Shown: in pieces, positions 36,051-49,303 of the stretch
How the letters are laid out: each line of letters opens with the position of its first letter
How positions within the stretch are numbered: position 1 is the stretch's first letter
DNA from: Brachynemurus nebulosus
Lineage: Eukaryota; Arthropoda; Insecta; Neuroptera; Myrmeleontidae
Assembly: GCA_035578155.1 (NCBI GenBank)
Contig: JAPWDM010000043.1
Location: 2,279,419 to 2,343,418, forward strand
DNA length: 64,000 bases
Direction: 5' to 3'
Notes under the pieces: generated by a model
What the model was told of the DNA's origin: nothing
Database searches by the model: none
Seen by the model: only the letters and a program-made list of their open reading frames with translations
Position numbers and translations under genes: made by a program

Positions 36051-39000
36051 TTATATACGTTTTGGTAGAACCCATGGTTGTGGTGAAACGCGTCCTTGGC
36101 TTCTCGTAAAATAACGATATGTAGGTCTGCTAGGAGTTTCTGACTCGTTTCCTTGTGGAGTTCCGGTTTCGGGTTCCGTCGCAGGGTTGCTAACATTTTC
36201 TCCAGTATCTCTCGTTACTGCAGTTTCCCCTTCGCTTTCAGCTTCGCTGCTTTGTATTCTTACGTTTTTGGTTCTTTCTAAAATGCTGTCTTCGTCTCCT
36301 TCCATTTCTTTATCCAGCAAATATGCTACTTCATTCCCCGATTGCTCATTATCGAATACTGCTTCATTGCCATATTCTTCAGGTAATGTTTGGGCTGCGT
36401 GTTCATCTAAGTTTATGGATTTCGGTGTCCCTATCCACGGTTCGTACTCAATTTTTTCCCTCGGTGGTGGATGTACGATAATGTCCCAGTCGAATTCTCT
36501 TTCTTCAACAGGGTAATTTCGTGGTTCAAATTGTAAGTCTTCATCTGCTATTATTTGGTCCTCTCCGTCTTCATGATCATCACGATCCCTAGGAGTTGTT
36601 GCTTTAGATTTGAGTTTTAATCTGTTAGGGTGCACTATGTATTCTTTTTTGGTATTTACACCTCTTATTTTGTAGGTCACTGGTCCTTTCTGCTGGACGA
36701 TCCGATATGGGCCTTCCCAAGGTTTACTTAATTTTGCAGACTTTCCTAGTTTCGGCGCTAGATTGTGCAAATAAACTTCATCGCCCACTTCATACGTTAT
36801 TTCTTGGGTGTTACGATTATAATATTTTTCCCTTCTTTCAGCAGCATATCGCAGATTATCCCTGATATTTTCAAAGACTATTTGCATCCGTGCTAACATT
36901 TCTTCGGCATAATTGCTATCATAGTTATATTTCTTTTATCGCGGTTCGAAAATTCTGTCATATGGTAGGGTCATTTCGCGGCCATACATAAGGAAATGTG
37001 GCGAGTAGCCTGTCGAAGAATGGACTGATACTCTATATGCCATCATAACATATGGTAACCATTCATCCCAGTCTTTTTGATCATGTGAAACGTAGTGTGA
37101 AAGCATGTCTTTGATCACTCGATGGCTTCTTTCAACGCTCCCATTACTTTGAGGATGGTATGCTGTTGTCTGCAATTTGGTAATCTTCAACAATTTGCAT
37201 ACTTCTTTCATGACTTCTGAGACAAAATTAGTTCCCTGATCGGTTACTACTTTCTGAGGCACACCATGGCAGCAAATAATATGTTGAACGAATACTTTTG
37301 CAACTGTTATGGCTTTCTGGTTTGAGATTGGGACAGCTTCTAAATACTTAGTAAAATAATCCTGACAAGTAAATATGTAGCGATTTCCATTTGTTTGAAC
37401 CATTGGTCCGACAATATCCATTTCTATTAGTTGAAACGGTTCGATGACTTCTTCGAAGCACTGTAATGGTGCTGGCTTCTGTCCTTTCGGGTTTTTCTTT
37501 TCATTACATGAGTCGCAACTTCCTATATATGATTTAACGTCCTTAGTCATATTGTTCCAATATAACTTTCGTTTTAATAAATGTAGTGTTTTAGTTATTC
37601 CTAAATGTCCTGCATATGGTAGGTTATGGTGTATTTCGATCATATATTTTATTAATGATTTTGGTACCGCAAGTTGATCTTCCCGGCCTTCGATTATTTT
37701 ATAGAGTAGACCATCTCCGTCCAAGTAGTATTGCTGGTCATTATCAAGTAGTATGGACTGTATTAGATTTGTTAACTCCTCGTCTTTCTGTTGTTCTTTT
37801 TTGATCATATCTTTGTCCAAAATAGGTGTGCACTGACTACTTTCTTCTGTCAAGTTGATTTGGATACGACTTAACGCATCGGCATTAGCATTCTTTCGAC
37901 CTGTATGACGTCAAAATCATATTCGGACAATAAAATTATCCATCGTGCTAATCTATATGTAGGATCCTTGAGTGTCCGTAACCACTGTACGGGTCGATGG
38001 TCGGTATATACGGTGAATTTGGTGCCATATAGATAACATTTAAAATGCTTTATTCCCCACACGACTGCCAAACACTCTTGCTCGGTAACTGGATAGTTTC
38101 GTTCTGCTTTATTTAATTGGCGGCTTGCGTAAGCGATCGGTTTTTCTTTACCGTCGACAACTTGGCTCAATATAGCACTTATCGCGAATCCTGAAGCATC
38201 CGTTGCCAACAGGAATGGTTTTTCAAAGTTTGGAAACGTCAACACAGGTGGTCTGCATAATTTTTCTTTAAGCTCTTCAAACGCTCTCTGCTCCACTTCG
38301 GACCATACAAATTTATTGTCTTTCTTGGTAAGTTGTGTCAAAGGGTTCTTTTGAAAAATCAGGTATAAACTTCCGGTAAAACCCCACAAGACCAAGAAAT
38401 CCTCTCACTTCTCGCACGTTCTTCGGATTTGGAAAATTCTTTACTACTCGTATTTTTTCGGGGTCTGGCTTAATCCCATTTGCCGATATTATGTGTCCTA
38501 GGTACGATGTTTCTTTGGCCAGAAACCTACACTTTGTTGGCTTCAGTTTTAGTTTTGCACTTCTCAGTCTTGAAAATACATTTCTCAATCGTTGTATGTG
38601 TTCAGGTAACGTTTTGCTGAAAACAATGATGTCATCGAGATAGACCAAACATTGCTCCGGTGTAAAGCCTGATAATACGGCATACATTAGCTTCTGAAAT
38701 GTGCTCGGTGCATTTACTAAGCCAAAAGGCATCCTGAGACATTCGTAATGGCAATCTGGTGTTCTAAAAGCCGTCTTCTCTCGGTCTGCCGGGTGCACAG
38801 GTACTTGCCAATACCCTGACCACATATTTATAGTTGAGTAATACTGCGCATTTCCCAGTTGATTTATCGTTTCTTGCAGATTAGGTAGTAGGAAATAATC
38901 TATTTTAGTGATAGCATTTAAGCCACGATAGTTTATACACACTCTGATCTTATTTTCTCCCTCACTTGCCTTCTTGGTTACCATGACAACGGGAGCCGAC

Positions 39001-41110
39001 CAAGGGGATGTTGATTTCTGGATGACACGTTGTCTAAGCATGTCGTTGATTTGCTTTTTGAGTTCTTCTCGTTGTGAGAACGGAATCCTATATGGAGGCT
39101 TCGTGATAGGTGGTCCATCCTCAGTGTAAATCCGATACTGTACTACGTCAGTACACGTTAATTCAGAAGTATCCGTCATAAAAATATCTTTATATTCTCT
39201 GATCGTAGCTATCAGTAGGGTCCTTTCTTCTAGATCTTCGATGTGACTCATATCAATCTTCTCTATGAGTTCCCTTTCATCATCTGTTTGTCGTCCTTGG
39301 CTATCGACTTTACATATGTTAATCTCTTCTAACCCTTTCTTTATTTGTAATTGATTTATAATTTCCATAACAGCAATTTGTGTATTTTTTGGAAGAATAA
39401 TTCTGTCATTTGTTACGTTTAAAATACAGACTGGTATTCGACTTGAAACGTATGAAACTGATCTGGCTATTAAAACTCCATGGTAGTTTAGGTTTATTGG
39501 TTCTACTATCAAGCACTGACTGTCGTCGGTGATGCTATCTTGCTTTACATAAACACATTTCTGACATCTTGCAGGTAATTCAATAGCTTCCTCAAGAAGG
39601 ATGGGGATCTTATCTAAAATTCCATCCATATTTAGGTTTTCGGTTTCTTTTTTGTTGTTTAAATTCTTGTTACCACTCTCATATTGTTTCCCATTATGCC
39701 TTCCATTTTGAATTTCAGGTACATTCGGCTCTTCGTCTTTCTTTGTAGTTTCATTTTTTCTTGTATAAGGTTGTGTTCTGCCTTCTTCTTGACTATCGTT
39801 AAGGTTATCGTCGGTTTCTTTGAATGTGACTTTCTTTTGTTTCTCTGTCCGATTCTCCTTTTGCGGCTCTGTTGGCTTCCACACTTTAAGTACATGAATA
39901 TTCTTCCTCTCTTCGGCAAGTTTCATCCTTTGAGTTTCACTTCCAATTGCTATTTTGGGTCCATTCGGTTCCTTCGGGTGTTCTACTTTTGTGTTGTATA
40001 TTTCTTGCTTTAGGCGTTCGTTCTTTTCTTTTTCCAAAAATTCCCTTTTTATACGGTCTTCCTGTTTTGTGTCATTGTATCTATACATCTCTCTATGTAA
40101 CGACTCATCCTTATTTATTTGGCTTTCTTTCTGTTGATGAAAATTCTCTTGTTTCTCCTTAATCTGGTTTACATCGGCGCGTATGCGTTGAATTTCTTGG
40201 GTTAACTGCCCAAAATTATCGGCTATCTGGCTAACAAGTCTTTCATATGGGCTTTCCTCTAATTTTTCTTCGTCAATGTTCCTCTGGCTTTGAGAATCCG
40301 CGTATTGATTATTCGGCTTTCGATGATTTGAGTTTGTCAATTGGCTTTCCACGTTTCGGTATTGACGATTCTTCTCATGGCTATCTGGCTTTTCATCCCT
40401 ATTTACTTGAAACTGGATATCAAACTTTTCTTGTCGATATTGTTCGTGTTGGCTATCTTCATGGTCATTTATTACCGGTTAGCTATCAGACTTTCCCTGT
40501 TTACATAATATAGGGTGGCTATCAGGCTTTCCTTGTGAACATAAAACAGATTGGCTATCAGGCTCTCCATAATTTAAAATTTGCGATTGGCTATCAAGCT
40601 TCCCTAAGTCTTTTTGAAGTTCACTTTCTTCAAATATTTCTCGTCTTATTATGCTGACATATTCGCTATCTGTCAGTGAATCATCATTATCCATGGTTAT
40701 GGTGGCGTCGTTCAATGTAATTAAATTATTTTTAAATTTGATTAAGGCTTTCATTTGCTTTAGGGCATCTCGCCCGAGGAGTCCATCTGCATCAAAAGTT
40801 AGGCTATCCGAGCAGACGATACATTCCACAGGGATGCGATTTCTTCCAATTTGAAAACTGACATATGCTTTCCCCAAAACATCTAGTTCACTTCCCGTGA
40901 TTCCTCGTACAATATAGTTGTGTTGTCTAATAGGTGCTGTTTCTCCGACCATTTGTAGTGTTCCTGATTTTATTATGCTAACCACCGCGCCAGTATCAAT
41001 CAGCATACGGATTTGGTGTCCATTCAATCCTACCTTTATAATACACTGTGGGGCATCTTCGTCGTAAGTAGGGTCGAAATCGACGCGGGGTATTACTTGA
41101 TCTTTTAGTT
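36051..41110 (-). pseudogene. pol of gypsy-env element: protease, RT, RNase H, integrase
   Basis: Domains in order. Protease: LIDTGAVVSII and LLGRDAL near 41000-40770. A spacer of short repeats containing DSQS/KPDS. RT: RVCINYRGLNAI, FRTPDCHYECLRMPFGL and YLDDIIVFS near 38640. RNase H: LATDASGFAI, TEQECLAV and YTDHRPVQWL. Integrase: HHNLPYAGH and CDSC zinc finger, then Asp in MDIVGP, Asp in VTDQGT, Glu in GSVERSH. GPY/F-type module PWEGPYRIV. Breaks: stop TAA at 40479-40481, frameshift near 38345-38395, 1-base loss near 37890, stop TAA at 36936-36938. The frame begins near 41110, +1 relative to gag. Not functional as it stands. Confidence 0.9.
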
Positions 41111-42478
41111 TTGTTGTTCCGAGGCCACTTCGTTCTGGGAGTGAACGAAGGACCCCCGGAGTTTAAAGGCTGTCGAGGTTCACTTTGGGTCGTATTCCTT
41201 ATTCCCTGTATAGGCTGTCGATTGGTTGAAAAATTATTATTTCCTCGATGAAATGCCCCCGGTTCTTCCCCTCTGTGGTTTTCCCATGAGTTGTGCAACG
41301 AACGATAATTCTCTAGAGGTGTCTGATTTTTCGAAGGGCACCGATTAGCATAGTGTCCCGACTGTCCACAATTAAAGCAGTTAGTTGACTTTTGTGCTGT
41401 ACAGTCTCTAGCGAAGTGTCCTTCTCTCCTACAATTGAAACACACCTTGACATTGACGGGTCTTCTCTCCCATTCGTTTATGCGTGTTGCTGCTCCTGAT
41501 AGTTCTTGTCTCGTATTGTAGCGGCCTTCTGTACGCGGTTCATTAGTGGTATTAGCAGGTAAGAACTCTCCATTGTAAATACCATTTACAATGGTATTTT
41601 TTTTTTTTTTAGTTTACGTTTTCAGACGTTCTGTTTGGCGTAGTGCGTCGTCCAATGTAGTTCGAAGGTCCTGGAACGGCGTATACATCGTTTAGCCTTC
41701 GTGATAAACTCAACATTTGGCAGCTCATTTCGGCTTTTTGAGCTAAGTCGACTACATCGTCAAATGTGTAATTAGGGTTTTTACTAATATCTAGAATTAT
41801 CATTTTGGCGATATCAGGATTGAGTCCTTTTTGAAACTGGTGAATAAGGTCTCTTTCGTGTCGCCTTTTAATTACTCCTATTTCACTACTGTCTTCATTT
41901 TGTACCAAGCTTAGATTTACCTCTAAAAGTTGCCGACCTATTACTTTCAACCTTGTAGCATAACTATCCACACTTTCTCGTTGGCGTTGTAGGCAGTGGT
42001 TCAAATTGTTTAGGGCTTGGCCCGGTATTATCTTTGAACTGTATTTTTTTATAATGGCCTTCCTGAATTCGACGAACGTAAGATCTGGATCGGTAAGTGG
42101 TGCCTCTGATTCCATATACCTGAACACATCACCTGTCATCTGGCATCTTGCAACTGCTAATGTTTGGATTTCGGTCTATCCATCCATTCTAGCTCGTTGT
42201 TCGAGTTTTGAAAAGAATTCACGTACGCATTCGTGTGGTTTGCCGCTAAACTGCTGCAATCCCATTAAAGTTTGGCCTATAGTATACATAGGGGCTGTCC
42301 TTATTTGGTGTGTATTCATATTGGTGTTCGTAACTGTATCCATAATTGGTGGGGCTGTCCTTGCTGGAGGTGTATTCGTGTCAATATTCGTATTCGCAGT
42401 TGAATTCATGGCTGATGGGTTCGGCTGTACTTCTATCAAAGAAGACTCTCGGTCGTTAGTTATTGCTAACGGATCCAT
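40996..42478 (-). pseudogene. gag of gypsy-env element
   Basis: Starts at ATG 42478 with a Thr/Asn-rich N-terminus, then a capsid-like region (LQQFSGKPHECVREFFSKLE, FRKAIIKKYSS, QFQKGLNPDIAKMI). The nucleocapsid has two CCHC knuckles, CFNCRREGHFARDC and CFNCGQSGHYANRC, followed by a basic tail. Two breaks: an in-frame TAG at 42176-42178 in the capsid, and a TAA at 41609-41611 at the start of a 14-A run with a frame change before the knuckles. Gag would assemble the particle and bind the RNA. The zinc knuckles set it apart from classical Drosophila errantivirus gags. Confidence 0.88.
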
Positions 42479-43268
42479 AATTGTAATTCACGTGAGTTAC
42501 GGTAATATTATATAATTATTTATTTATTTAATTATTTATTTATTTAAAAATTTTTTTTCTATTTAATTGTTATTTTCTTATATAAATTTATTTTATTTAT
42601 TTAATTTCATATATTTACAATGGTATTTTTTTTTTTAGTTTACTTCTTTACTTTAAATAGTTATAGGTAAGTATTTGTAAAGTATTGGATTAACTAAGTA
42701 ATTAATACTAAATTGTTTTTTCAGCAGCAGGGGACGAAAGAAATTTTTTTTCGTACCCAAATACAATTATAGAATTTAAAATAAACAACAAGAAAAATAC
42801 AATTATTAATAAAATGTGATTACAAAATATAAAGGTAATTCATAGAACAAAATGAAACGAAAACATGGAAATATTATATTTTGAATGTAATCTCTAGCAA
42901 ACAGAAGAGAAATAAAATTGATTGTTAACTGTCCTACTACAAAAATTATTTAGGAGTATTCTGCAGTGGCGACGCGTGAGAGTAGACAAGGGAGACAGTG
43001 TCTCCCCAAAAAAAACTAACCTTCACAAAATTCCAAATTTTTTATAAAATTTAAAATAATTATGAAATTTATACAATAATATTGTCCATTTTCATACATT
43101 CACATTTCCAAACAAAACGTATTTACTTTTACGGATATCCAATATACATACGTTTAGAGACGTTTACAATAATGTATACGTATACATAATATACATGATA
43201 AATATAAGCTTATATGTGTATGTGGTTAGAGAGAATGAAATACGTACATACGTATGGATACAAAATAG

Positions 43269-43310
43269 AAAGCCAGGAGAATCAAACTACAGTTTGATTC
43301 TCCTGGCTTT
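43269..43310. repeat. Perfect 20-bp hairpin, 2-base loop
   Basis: AAAGCCAGGAGAATCAAACT, loop AC, then AGTTTGATTCTCCTGGCTTT, with no mismatch. It lies inside the 1626-bp hAT-type element. The loop is too small for a typical pre-miRNA. Confidence 0.9.
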
Positions 43311-44188
43311 GTGTGTATGTGTAACAAATATTCTATTTTAATACATCCACACACACTGACACAATCTGTATCATGCATGTATGCAAATCTTCTCCAATTT
43401 TTACACCATTATAACTCAAAAACTAAGAAAAATTTTGCAAAAAATTTTTTTTATCTGTATGTAAAATGTAGTAGTCTTCCTAATAGTACAAAAATTACTA
43501 AAATATAATCAGTATTTTCTTAATAATAATAAAAAAACTGAAACAATTATTCAAGGTAAACATTTTGTTTTTTGTCTATCTATAGGCATACGTACATATT
43601 TACTATTTGGTACTACATGCGTACACGTACAGGCACAGTCTGTGAAGTGGTGAAATTCAATATTTTTGAACTTGTGTTAATAGATCGTCCTTTGGTTTAG
43701 TCCAGTTTTTTAATTTTATTTTAATTTTAATAATATTAAATTTATCAATTCATTTTAGATTTAGTTGTTTATTTTTTATAACTTTTTATTAAAATGTGTA
43801 TTTATTTTTAATTTGTTTTTCTTCACTATGTTTAAATTTTTTACTTATGAAGTTTAATACTTTTGTTTTACAATCGAAGTCCTGAGTCAGAAAGTCTTGT
43901 TAGAATAAAATACCCCTGTCGCAGCATCCTGCATAACATAGCGAATTTCCGTTTATAAAAATTACTTTTTCTCGGAAACTAGTAGACATAGAATAATAGT
44001 TTAAAGACCTTTTTTATGTAATTTTTTCTTCTCTTTTAAATGATGTAAAAAAAATTTTTAAATAAGTGGAAATTTTGGTAAAAAACTACTTTTATGCAAG
44101 AACAAAAACCATGTTCCTGGCATCCGACGTGTCTGGCTGAAGAACTCATCCAAGGGTTTGGGACTTCCAATGTTTCCAATGTCGCGCG

Positions 44189-44345
<157 letters not shown>

Positions 44346-44597
44346 ATATAAATTTTAGTGAATGCTATTTTCGGTTTCTAGGGACCTCAAAACAAATTTC
44401 TGCCATAGTCCTGGGCTCAAGTCCCGTCACGACAGTGGCTGTAATAGCTGAATTCCGTTCTGGAAATTCGCTAAAAGCTTTAATGAAGTTCATTAGGGAT
44501 CAAACTAAAAATAGATACAAAATCAGTCTATTTAAATATGGCAAAGAAAACTGTGTCTCCCCAGGAAATAATTTCACGCGTCGCCACTGGTATTCTG

Positions 44598-45704
44598 ATA
44601 TTTTAATGACTTTTGTAACACATTGTACATCAATAAGATTATTCGCTTCTTTTTTTTCGGACTACTGTTACTAAATATTGATACTTATATGAATACGTTT
44701 GAATTTTTTTTTTGAAATTTTAACAAGTGAATAAAAATACTTATATTATTTATTAATCAATATTATTAATAAATTCTCTCACGACTATTTACTTGAAGCA
44801 AAAAGAAAAAGAAAACGGATGTAAATTTATTTGGTTTAATTTAATCCGTTGCTTAAAATGTCAAACAATACCAAAAAATTAAAAAAAAAATTAAAAATTT
44901 TTATATCAAACATTATTACAAATATCTACTTACCGCTTAAAACGCGACCATGCTGATGACGATACATACATATATCATTTACTCCTTCCCGTGACTACGT
45001 ATGAGTGACGTACTACCACGTCATAGTAAAGTGGGTATTTTATGAATATGTATTTGGGGGGACGCTTAACCAACGAAATGGGCTAATTACAGCAATATGT
45101 ATTAGGTATTATTGCACATATGTATTGTTAAAAATGCACGAAACAATATGCATATGTACCTACTTATAATTATGTGCATATCATTGTTCGTTCAATTAAC
45201 TCACAGTATCCATACAATATACAATGACGGTATTTATCTAAACGTATTCGCCTACAACTACTTATGTAATTCATTTACTTTACTGATATTTTATAATTCG
45301 ACATTTAAACAATCAACTAGTATTTATTGATAAATATGATTAAGATTTTCAATTACTTTAAATTAATTCAAACTACGCTAAACATTACAAAAAAAAAAAT
45401 AAGTTTTCAACTATTATTCATCAACGTTTTTATTAACATTTTATTGGTCTACTAACTTCTTGTATGAAATTCTACATTAAAATTAATTATTACACAATAA
45501 ATTTTCTAACATTTTTGTAACTAATTCTACTATCATTCCAAGAAATAAATTTTCGTTTCTGAAAACGAAATTAAAGATTATGTCGTAAAACTACTGGTGT
45601 ACTGGTTATTCCGTTACAAATTCTCGTAATATTCGGTACCAAATGTTTGCCGACGAAGTTGAATCGTCAAAAATTTATTGGTTTCGTCGAAAATTTCTTA
45701 TCAG
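44598..45704 (-). other. Leader (5' untranslated) region of gypsy-env element
   Basis: AT-rich DNA between the hAT insertion and the primer site, with no supported ORF. The leader runs on to the gag start at 42478; without the hAT insertion it totals about 1.6 kb, long for a gypsy element, and may hold packaging or translation signals that I cannot identify. Confidence 0.55.
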
Positions 45705-45718
45705 CACCGCTGCCACCA
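45705..45718 (-). promoter_or_regulatory. Primer-binding site, Leu-tRNA-like, of gypsy-env element
   Basis: On the + strand CACCGCTGCCACCA lies two bases from the 5' LTR. It matches the 3' end of a tRNA-Leu (the AAG-type sequence as I recall it, ending in CCGCTGCCACCA) over 14 bases including CCA. Sense strand: TGGTGGCAGCGGTG. Spacing and sequence fit a minus-strand primer site. Confidence 0.75.
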
Positions 45719-45720
45719 CT

Positions 45721-47033
45721 TGTAATAAAATCCGAATCTCGAGGATGTTACATGAGATTATCCGGATTTGTTTTCCGACGTAGGTTCGAAATTCAAGGGG
45801 AATATGCAATGGAACAAGAGTACACTGAGGTTGGGGTGGTAATTTTGTCGTAAATAAAATTAAAACTAACGGACCTTCAGTTAACTTTTATACTATATAT
45901 ATTTATTTGTTCAATAAAGTAATTATAATTATTGTACAATCACTAAACTTTAAGAAAACAAATTGATTAAAGAGATTGTATTCTTGAGGATGAACAATTT
46001 AGTTCCTCTCACATAAATTATGTAGAAAAGCTGCTAAAATAGGTATATAATGCTTAGTTTACAATAAAATAAAAAAAGAAATAAAACAAAGAAAAAAAAC
46101 TTTAACATTAGTAATTAGGTCAAAACGTCAAATTGGAAATAATCTATAAACAATCCTAATTTAACTTTCTCGGCTCAATATTACGTTTAAAAAACTAAAA
46201 TTGGTCATTCTCCCGCTACTATTAAAATTGAAATAAAAAAAGAAAATCTTAAATTGAATAAATAGTGAAAATAATTTTTAGTTAAAAAAATTAAAAAAAA
46301 AATTAAGCAAACTTAAAAATTCCATATGCTAAACGCTCTCATTATCTGCCAATTTGTATTTTATCTTATAATAAGGTAACGTAAATAAAAAATATGTGAT
46401 CCTAAAGATTTGAAGATAACTATACTCTTAACGTATAAAAATACAATTTTTATATTAAATTGGTAGGACTGGAAGACGTGACTTACCTTTATGGTGAGAT
46501 TGTAATGTTTCGTTAAGGAAATTTCTCTCTTTACCTTTTACCAACGGCTAATTCTTCTTATTTCATGCAAATTTTTCTGACTGGTGGGCTATCCTTGTTT
46601 TCACCAATTAACTCACTAATTTAATTTTTCCTTTTTTTCTAACTAACACCGGCTAATCACTAACTCTCAACACAATAACGACTAACTACCTTTTTCCTAA
46701 TTAACTCACTTACGCCTATCTTACTGACTAACTTGACCCGTAAACGATTCACTACCGAATGACGCCTAACGCCTAACTCTTTCGTACCCACGCTAACACT
46801 CCCATCGTTCTATGATTAGTCTTATCGCTAACTCTTGTCCTTGGAGTCTTTACTCTTATTGCACTGGCCATATTCTCACGCTATGGGTAGGGCTTTATCG
46901 TTGCAGTTTTTAGTCGAATTTTTCCTTGAAAAAATTAGACTTATACAGTCTATACGACAAGAACGGTGAGAGGCGAGAGTAGGGGCGCTATCCGTTTTCG
47001 GACCCGTAGAACACGAATATGTAGAAAAAAATG

Positions 47034-47089
<56 letters not shown>

Positions 47090-48745
47090 CCGCCACCTTT
47101 TAATTTGTGTATGGCCCCCCTATGGAAGTTAAGAGATGAAATTTGTTAAATGGGGCTCATTTTCGAGGCACCTCATACTATCAAAGTGGGGTCAAATTTT
47201 GGGAAAATTTTTGATCCGACTCAACTTTTAAGGGGGTGGTGGGGGCGGAAAAGCAATAAAACTTTTCCAAACCGGTTGGAAATAATGTTTCGGTCAATTA
47301 TCTACAACATATCCAAAATTCAGCTTCCTAGGATGATTTGAGGGGAGTAGAGGGGGGAAAAACGATTTTCGCTGGATCTAACAGGCCCCCAGCCCCCCAG
47401 AATTAACGTAGAGGGTTGAAATTTGGTGTGTTGATAAAGTTCGTACCTAGGTTGTGCTTTTTGGAGGTTTTAATATTTTACCCCTACCCCCCTCATTTTT
47501 AAGCTACAATTTCATGCATATTCGACGTTTTCGAAGTTTGTACCACTCGCACAGGTCACCCAAATAAACCTAGAGGGCTGAAATTTTGTATTCGGATTGA
47601 GTTAGTATCAAGGGAGTGCCTTTTGGTAGTCTCGACTTTCAAACCCTACCGCCACCATTTTTATACCCAAAAGAACATGATTTTTCTTGTTTTTTAACAG
47701 TTTCGTTCGGGTCAAAATCTCCCCAAATAAACCTAGAGGGCTGAAATTTTGTGTACAGGTTAAGCTAATAGCCAGGCACTGTTTTTTGTGGATTTCAACT
47801 TTTAACCCTTACCCCCACGATTTTTACGCCAATATTTCCTTAATTTTTTTGCTTGTTTTCTAACACGTCTAGAGACTCTCTAAGGAAACCTAGAGGGCTG
47901 AAATTTTGTACGTGTATTCAGTTAGTATCCAGCTAGTACCTTTTAGGGAGTCCACATTACTTTCCCCCCCCCCCCACTTCTTCCATTTTTACATCGGAAT
48001 TGAATGCTATTGTTAAATGTGTTTTAAATGCATTACTTTAATTCTAAATACAAGTAGGCGAATAGTAATTTTAAAAAAATTAAGAAAAAGTGAATACAAT
48101 TTTTTAACAAATGAAATACATACATATTAAGTAATTTGAAAATGTTATTAAAGTCACTGTTTATTTATAAATTAGGAATTTTGGATTTTTATTATTTATA
48201 AAATAGAAATTTTGGATTTTTTTGGAAAGAAAAAATATCTTCATAAAAGCCTTCCAGTTTACTATTTAAGTTCCTTTTTTAATATTTAAAAATAAAACAC
48301 AAAGGCAATTGGCGGATAAGCATGGATAGAAATGCCCTGGTACGAATTGTGTTGGCTTTTTCCATGTTAACTGCTATCGGCACAAAATTGAAATTTACTG
48401 AGATTCAGCCCTTAAAAACTTAAAACCTTTTTTTAAAGCCCCGATCAACCGGACACTCATCATCAGTTTTGAAACCACCAAAATGACAAATCGCTTGTGG
48501 ACTTTCAATTATATTTCGCTTGTAGACACTCAATACCGAAGATGAAAGGAAAAATTCGACTTCCGTGATGGGGCTCCGCTGCTCACGGCGTTTTATTATA
48601 TATGTTTTGTCTACGCGTAACTGCATCGAGTATTAATTTTATAATATAACATTGATTATGTTATATCGTGTTGGCTCCGTTTACCTTTATCTGAATAATT
48701 CACATCTTAAATCCAAGAAAAATTAGGGTTGTCCATTTCATTACA
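45721..48745 (-). repeat. 5' LTR of gypsy-env element, interrupted by Helentron-like copy B
   Basis: LTR sequence matches 31893-33225 from 45721 to ~46911 and again from ~48594 to 48745. Between them lies copy B. Apart from this, the two LTRs differ by scattered substitutions and small indels (roughly a few percent by eye), giving a modest age. The ATAT duplication follows at 48746-48749. Confidence 0.92.
46912..48590 (+). mobile_element. Helentron-like repeat, copy B (inside the 5' LTR)
   Basis: The cleanest copy for defining the family, because the other LTR shows the empty site (GCAGTTTTTATATATG). It runs from AGTCGAATTTTTCC through the conserved head, (TA)n at 47038-47087, subunits with AAACCTAGAGGGCTGAAATT, to AAAAATTCGACTTCCGTGAT and CTCACGGCG. 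~1.68 kb. Insertion was within an oligo-T run, with no duplication beyond T/A bases. Non-coding. Confidence 0.75.
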
Positions 48746-49303
48746 ATATTTTTCCCCCACTTCCCTCATTTTTAAGCTACAATTTCATGCTTTTTCGACG
48801 TCTTCGAAGTTTGTACCACTCGCACAGGTCACCCAAATAAACCTAGAGGGCTGAAATTTTGTATTCGGATTGAGTTAGTATCAAGGGGGTGCCTTTTGGG
48901 GGTCTCGACTTTTAACCCTTACCCCCACCATTTTTATACCAAAAAGAACATGATTTTTCTTGTTTCTCCACAGTTTCTCCATAATCTCCCCAAATAAACC
49001 TAGAGGGCTGAAATTTTGTGTACAGGTTAAGCTAATAGCCAGACACTGCTTTTTGGAGGTTTCAACTTTTAACCCTTACCCCCACGATTTTTACGCCAAT
49101 ATTTCCTTGATTTTTTTGTTTTTTTTCTAACACGTCTAGAGACTATCTAAGGAAACCTAGAGGGCTGAAATTTTGTACGTATATTCAGTTAGTATCCAGC
49201 TAGTACCTTTTAGGGAGTCCACATTACTTTTCCCCCCACTTCTCCCATTTTTACATCGGAATTGAATGCTATTGTTAAATGTGTTTTAAATGCATTATTT
49301 TTA
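48746..49303 (+). mobile_element. Helentron-like repeat copy C, segment 2
   Basis: Continues copy C after the provirus (ATATTTTTCCCCCACTTCCC) with two AAACCTAGAGGGCTGAAATT subunits, to GCATTATTTTTA, where the Helitron at 49304 inserted. Confidence 0.75.

Noticed and set aside
36187..36516. Plus-strand ORF with Ser/Leu-rich product
   Set aside because: Antisense to the acidic C-terminal tail of gypsy pol; no independent support.
43269..43310. microRNA precursor
   Set aside because: Two-base loop and 20-bp stem inside a transposon do not fit a pre-miRNA.
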